Source: Bacteroidota bacterium (GTDB taxonomy: Bacteria > Bacteroidota > Bacteroidia > Flavobacteriales_F > PHOS-HE28). From it: a stretch of 34,316 bases of DNA. This document shows, piece after piece, positions 31,615 to 34,316 of the stretch; within the stretch, counting starts at the first letter, position 1, and the number at the start of each line of letters is the position of its first letter. Location of the stretch: NCBI GenBank assembly GCA_018267065.1, contig JAFDZG010000156.1, forward strand, positions 1-34,316, in the 5' to 3' direction. The notes under the pieces are model-generated. The model worked only from the letters and a program-made list of their open reading frames with translations. It had not been told where the DNA came from and did no database searches. The position numbers were made by a program, and so were the translations under genes.

Positions 31615-33119
31615 GGAACATAGCCGCTGGGTTCAAACGGGGGTGGAAGTTTTGCATCCCCGAGCTTCATTTCCTTTCCATCCTTGTAACGGATGGTGAG
31701 CAACGGCGTTCCATCGCTGTCAAAGTAATTGAAATCGCCCTGCTGAAGGCCGGCGGTATACTTTCCCTGGAGCTTTAACCGCCCGTTTGGCCAGTACCAG
31801 CGCTGCTTGCCGTTCCGTTCACCGGCAACGAACGATCCCGTGAAGTACTTCTTCCCGTTGTCGTAGGTGCTTTCCCAGGTGCCGTCACGTTCACCATCCT
31901 TGTATGCCCCGTGTTCCGTGTGCTCACCCACATGGTAGGTCCATGGCCCATCCTTCAGCCCGTCGATATACTGGCCTTTCACGATCACCGATCCATCCTT
32001 CCCGTACTCCGCTGATTCGCCGTCCTCCTTGCCTTTCCGGTAGTTCTCTTCCCTGTGCAGCTCGCCGGAGGGATAGAACCACTTCCACGCCCCTTGCGGA
32101 AGTCCGTCCTTGTAGGTTCCTCGCTGCTCCACTTCACCGCCCCGGTGGTAGAAAATCCACTGACCATCCTTCTTACCGTCCACATAGCCGCCTTCAGCGC
32201 GCTTCTCACCAGTGGCGTAGTATTCCGTCCATGGCCCTGTCAGCGCCCCTGCTTCACTCACGGCTCCCTGGCTCATTAGTTCGCCGTTCCGGTAAATGGC
32301 TGCATCCGTAGGCTTCCCTTGGTCGTCAAACTCGCGGAACAAACCTTCCTTTTTGCCTTCTTTGGAGTAACTGCCGATGCTCGCCACTTTGCCATTGGCG
32401 TGATAGGTGTTCCTGATCTGGAGCAAAGTGGCTTCCTCCGCGTCCGGAAGCACTTGGTCCAGGTCATACTTCTCCATGTTCTTCAGGTTTCCCTGCAGAT
32501 CGTATTCCTTGAAGATCCCTTGCCGCTTGTCATCCACGAAGTTGCCCTCCCACTTCACGCGGCCATTGGGATAGTAGCCTTGCCATGTACCCTGGCGCCA
32601 ACCCTGTTCGTCCAATCTGTTCACTTGTTCCCTGCGCTGCAACACCCCGCTTCTCCACACGGAAATGGCAATGGGCCTTCCATCCTCGGCATATTCATAG
32701 GCAGGGCCATCCTCCTTGCCATTTTTAAACACCACAACGGACTTGGTCCTACCGTCCGGATAGAAGCTGGTGGAGGGTCCTTGCTTTACATCCCCGACGT
32801 ATGCTTCATCACTAAGCAGCGTGCTGGCCGCGCCGTACCTTTTCAGTGATCCATTTTTCTTGCCGTCGCTGTATTCGATGGTCGTTTCCACGGCTCCGTC
32901 CGGTGCGTAGAATACCCACGTGCTGTCCAGTTGGAAGTTGGTCCGCTTACCCTGACTTTTGATCGTGCCGTTCTCGTAGAATGTTCTCCAATGCCCTTCC
33001 GGCTTGCCATTCACCAAGTACCCTTCACTGCTCACCTTGCCATCGGGATAAAGGTACCGCTGAAACTGGCCTGGGGGTTGTGCCATCAGGCCAACACCAA
33101 TTGCACACATCAGAATCAT
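31611..33119 (-). CDS. Secreted YwqK/MORN-repeat protein
   Basis: This is a 502-residue protein from the start at 33119 (MILMCAIGVGLMAQ, a short signal sequence). The rest is an array of about 18-20 MORN-type units of around 23 residues, with a core like YPNGRVKWEGNFVDDKRQG, YPSGELHREENYRKGKEDG or YDNGKKYFTGSFVAGERNG. Such YwqK-family proteins are often annotated as antitoxin-like, but the repeat itself only indicates a beta-hairpin surface. An in-frame ATG at 33200 follows a good promoter by ten bases and would add 27 residues, so the start is open. The stop overlaps the kinase start, placing this exported protein first in the kinase/LytTR operon. Confidence 0.85.
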   Translation of the reverse strand: MILMCAIGVGLMAQPPGQFQRYLYPDGKVSSEGYLVNGKPEGHWRTFYENGTIKSQGKRTNFQLDSTWVFYAPDGAVETTIEYSDGKKNGSLKRYGAASTLLSDEAYVGDVKQGPSTSFYPDGRTKSVVVFKNGKEDGPAYEYAEDGRPIAISVWRSGVLQRREQVNRLDEQGWRQGTWQGYYPNGRVKWEGNFVDDKRQGIFKEYDLQGNLKNMEKYDLDQVLPDAEEATLLQIRNTYHANGKVASIGSYSKEGKKEGLFREFDDQGKPTDAAIYRNGELMSQGAVSEAGALTGPWTEYYATGEKRAEGGYVDGKKDGQWIFYHRGGEVEQRGTYKDGLPQGAWKWFYPSGELHREENYRKGKEDGESAEYGKDGSVIVKGQYIDGLKDGPWTYHVGEHTEHGAYKDGERDGTWESTYDNGKKYFTGSFVAGERNGKQRWYWPNGRLKLQGKYTAGLQQGDFNYFDSDGTPLLTIRYKDGKEMKLGDAKLPPPFEPSGYVP

Positions 33120-33210
33120 CAATCCTTTTTTTAAAAGAAGTTGATGGTATGATATAGGCTGTTGATCGTGTTGGCGATCGGTGCGCGAACAGCTTGGCAT
33201 TGTAACTTCT

Positions 33211-33218
33211 CAAAAGTA
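33211..33218 (-). promoter_or_regulatory. -7 box of the MORN-kinase-LytTR operon
   Basis: The reverse strand reads TACTTTTG, an exact TAnnTTTG, 91 bases before the start at 33119 and ten before the alternative start at 33200. A TTG lies 16 bases upstream of it, slightly closer than usual. Confidence 0.6.
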
Positions 33219-33530
33219 TTCAACAAGGGGTGAACAATGACGATGCGCGGGAATGCCAAGAGGAACGGTCATTTCATGGAAAGCATCGGCAGGCTGTAAA
33301 CGATCGTTCACAGATGGTCGGACGGTCATCTGTTCATGGTATGTGGCCCATCGGTGCCCTGTCCGATCGTTCGTTGGTTGTTCATCAAGTGATGATGGAA
33401 GAAGCTTGGAAATCCCGAAAGATCGATCATGCAACAAGTGTTCCGGAAGTGCTTGGAATAATGGCCCAAAGTTGTGCACGGGAAAACTTGCTTATCAACA
33501 GCCGCAATGTTCGATCCATGTTCACGCGGC
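33219..33530. other. Divergent intergenic region, mostly unexplained
   Basis: No convincing gene is present in the space between the MORN operon promoter and the rpiB promoter. It contains the 10-bp palindrome AACGATCGTT (33299-33308, shared with the prs operator candidate) and an imperfect direct repeat of ACGGTCATnnnTTCATGG (near 33265 and 33324). It also has several GATCGTTC-like words and one TTATCAACA resembling a DnaA box (33492-33500). Regulation of the flanking genes is the likely content. Confidence 0.4.
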
Positions 33531-33538
33531 TATCTTTG
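33531..33538 (+). promoter_or_regulatory. -7 box of rpiB, very close to the start codon
   Basis: TATCTTTG matches TAnnTTTG exactly and ends six bases before the rpiB ATG at 33544. Transcription would begin at or just before the start codon, giving a leaderless or nearly leaderless mRNA. The -33 region is not a clear TTG. Confidence 0.6.
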
Positions 33539-33543
33539 GGGCT

Positions 33544-33972
33544 ATGCGGATCGCCATAGGCAGTGACCACGCCGGTTTCCGGCTGAAGGAAGAAATGATC
33601 ACCCGGCTAAAGGCCAAAGGTGCGACTGTATTGGACGAAGGCACGCACAGCGAAGCGAGCACGGACTATCCGGGCTATGCGCACGCGGTCGCCAATGATG
33701 TGCTGGAGAAACGGGCTGATCTGGGCATCGTGATCTGCGGAAGCGGCAACGGCGTGAACATCACGGCAAACAAGCACAAGGGCATCCGCTCGGCTTTGGC
33801 ATGGATACCGGAAGTGGCCCGCTTGGCCCGCCAGCACAACGATGCCAATGTACTGGCCCTGCCGGCACGCTACCTTTCGGAAGCGGAGGCAGCGGCCATT
33901 GTGGACGCCTATCTGGAAAGCACGTTTGAAGGAGGCCGCCATCAACGCCGCGTTTCAGCTATTGAATGTTAG
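33544..33972 (+). CDS. rpiB: Ribose-5-phosphate isomerase B
   Basis: This is a 142-residue enzyme interconverting ribose-5-phosphate and ribulose-5-phosphate in the pentose phosphate pathway. It starts MRIAIGSDHAGFRLKEE, with Asp8 and His9 of the substrate site. The catalytic Cys65 is in GIVICGSGNGVNI, and His98-Asn99-Asp100-Asn102 lie in the RQHNDANVLAL segment. The length is typical. The start at 33544 is fixed by homology; the upstream in-frame extension is not protein-like. It is followed after ten bases by a peptidase gene. Confidence 0.96.
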   Translation: MRIAIGSDHAGFRLKEEMITRLKAKGATVLDEGTHSEASTDYPGYAHAVANDVLEKRADLGIVICGSGNGVNITANKHKGIRSALAWIPEVARLARQHNDANVLALPARYLSEAEAAAIVDAYLESTFEGGRHQRRVSAIEC

Positions 33973-33982
33973 TGCCGGCCAC

Positions 33983-34316
33983 ATGAAGAGCAAGGACTTG
34001 GTTCTCAGTGTTCTTTTCATTGGCATGTGGCAGGTGCCCTCAATGGCACAAACCGACGACAGCCTGGCGGCCCATTATGCCGCTTCCATCACGGAGGCGG
34101 GTCTTCGGTCCGTGCTGAACGTGCTGGCGGATGATTCCTTGGAAGGCCGGGAGACAGGCATGGAAGGCCAGCGCAAGGCAGCGGCCTACATCATGGCACA
34201 GTACCGTGACTATGGCATTCCGCCGATCCCCGATGCTGCAACACGGGGCATGCTCCCCAATGGTTACCAGCAGCAATTTCCTTTGGTAACAAACCGCTTA
34301 GGCGGCCTTCGCATCA
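33983..34316 (+). CDS. M28-family peptidase, N-terminal part
   Basis: The frame starts ten bases after rpiB and runs off the right edge with about 111 codons visible. There is a signal peptide (LVLSVLFIGMWQVPSMAQ, cleavage near residue 23). The mature start includes LNVLADDSLEGRETGMEGQ followed by AAAYIMAQYRDYGIPP, a pattern found at the beginning of exported M28 aminopeptidases in Bacteroidota. The zinc-binding residues lie beyond the window, so activity cannot be judged. Confidence 0.78.
   Translation, partial: MKSKDLVLSVLFIGMWQVPSMAQTDDSLAAHYAASITEAGLRSVLNVLADDSLEGRETGMEGQRKAAAYIMAQYRDYGIPPIPDAATRGMLPNGYQQQFPLVTNRLGGLRI

Noticed and set aside
33210-33479. 89-codon minus-strand frame upstream of rpiB
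   Set aside because: It has no recognisable domain, signal or repeat, and it overlaps the promoter region of the MORN operon.
33492-33500. TTATCAACA, similar to a DnaA box
   Set aside because: It is a single imperfect copy with no cluster, AT-rich unwinding region or dnaA/dnaN nearby, so no origin can be claimed.
1-34316. CRISPR arrays, tRNA or rRNA genes, intact insertion sequences
   Set aside because: No regular spaced repeats, tRNA T-loop signatures, rRNA segments or transposase motifs were seen on either strand.

Overview
The window reads as chromosome from a high-GC member of the Bacteroidota, probably Flavobacteriales-like. This is an inference from several signs. One protein carries a C-terminal type IX secretion sorting domain. 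Promoters match the Bacteroidota -7 box TAnnTTTG. A-rich stretches, not Shine-Dalgarno motifs, precede start codons. Families typical of the phylum are present: a DUF4292 lipoprotein, YwqK/MORN repeats, a LytTR regulator and an ECF sigma factor. No tRNA, rRNA, CRISPR array or intact transposase was seen. The high GC content produces many long antisense open frames, which were left out.

Region 1 (1-6007, minus strand) is an envelope and housekeeping cluster. It runs dut, a sugar nucleotidyltransferase, a TPR lipoprotein, a DUF4292 lipoprotein and an EnvC-like LytM protein, most joined by short overlaps. tatA and the start of gatA follow behind their own promoter. Region 2 (6126-10809) holds a Tat-exported glycosylasparaginase overlapping cutC, a small STAS-like protein, and phosphoenolpyruvate synthase.

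Region 3 (10945-15524) is the most distinctive. Two short single-stranded-DNA-binding proteins lack the usual acidic tip and share a leader with an almost identical palindrome. They flank an operon made of an ECF sigma factor, a protein that appears to span both membranes (cytoplasmic N-terminus, inner-membrane helix, disordered linker, outer-membrane barrel) and a secreted PKD protein. The middle protein fits the dual membrane-spanning anti-sigma (Dma) architecture reported in Bacteroides.

Region 4 (15525-20308) has a tandem universal stress protein, a YfiR / TPR / HAMP-SpoIIE phosphatase operon and ferritin. Region 5 (20357-25283) has pth, rplY and prs on the minus strand, diverging from rnr across an intergenic region with a perfect 16-bp palindrome. 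A 54-residue membrane protein follows rnr.

Region 6 (25284-27804) is rearranged. A 96% identical 3' fragment of the downstream LytTR regulator is joined at GGCC to an older, diverged copy of the rnr 3' end. A secreted protein of unknown function follows, then a short element bounded by inverted repeats. Region 7 (27805-33119) is a three-gene signalling operon: a YwqK/MORN-repeat protein, a kinase with about six PAS domains, and the intact REC-LytTR regulator. The window ends with rpiB and the start of an M28-family peptidase.
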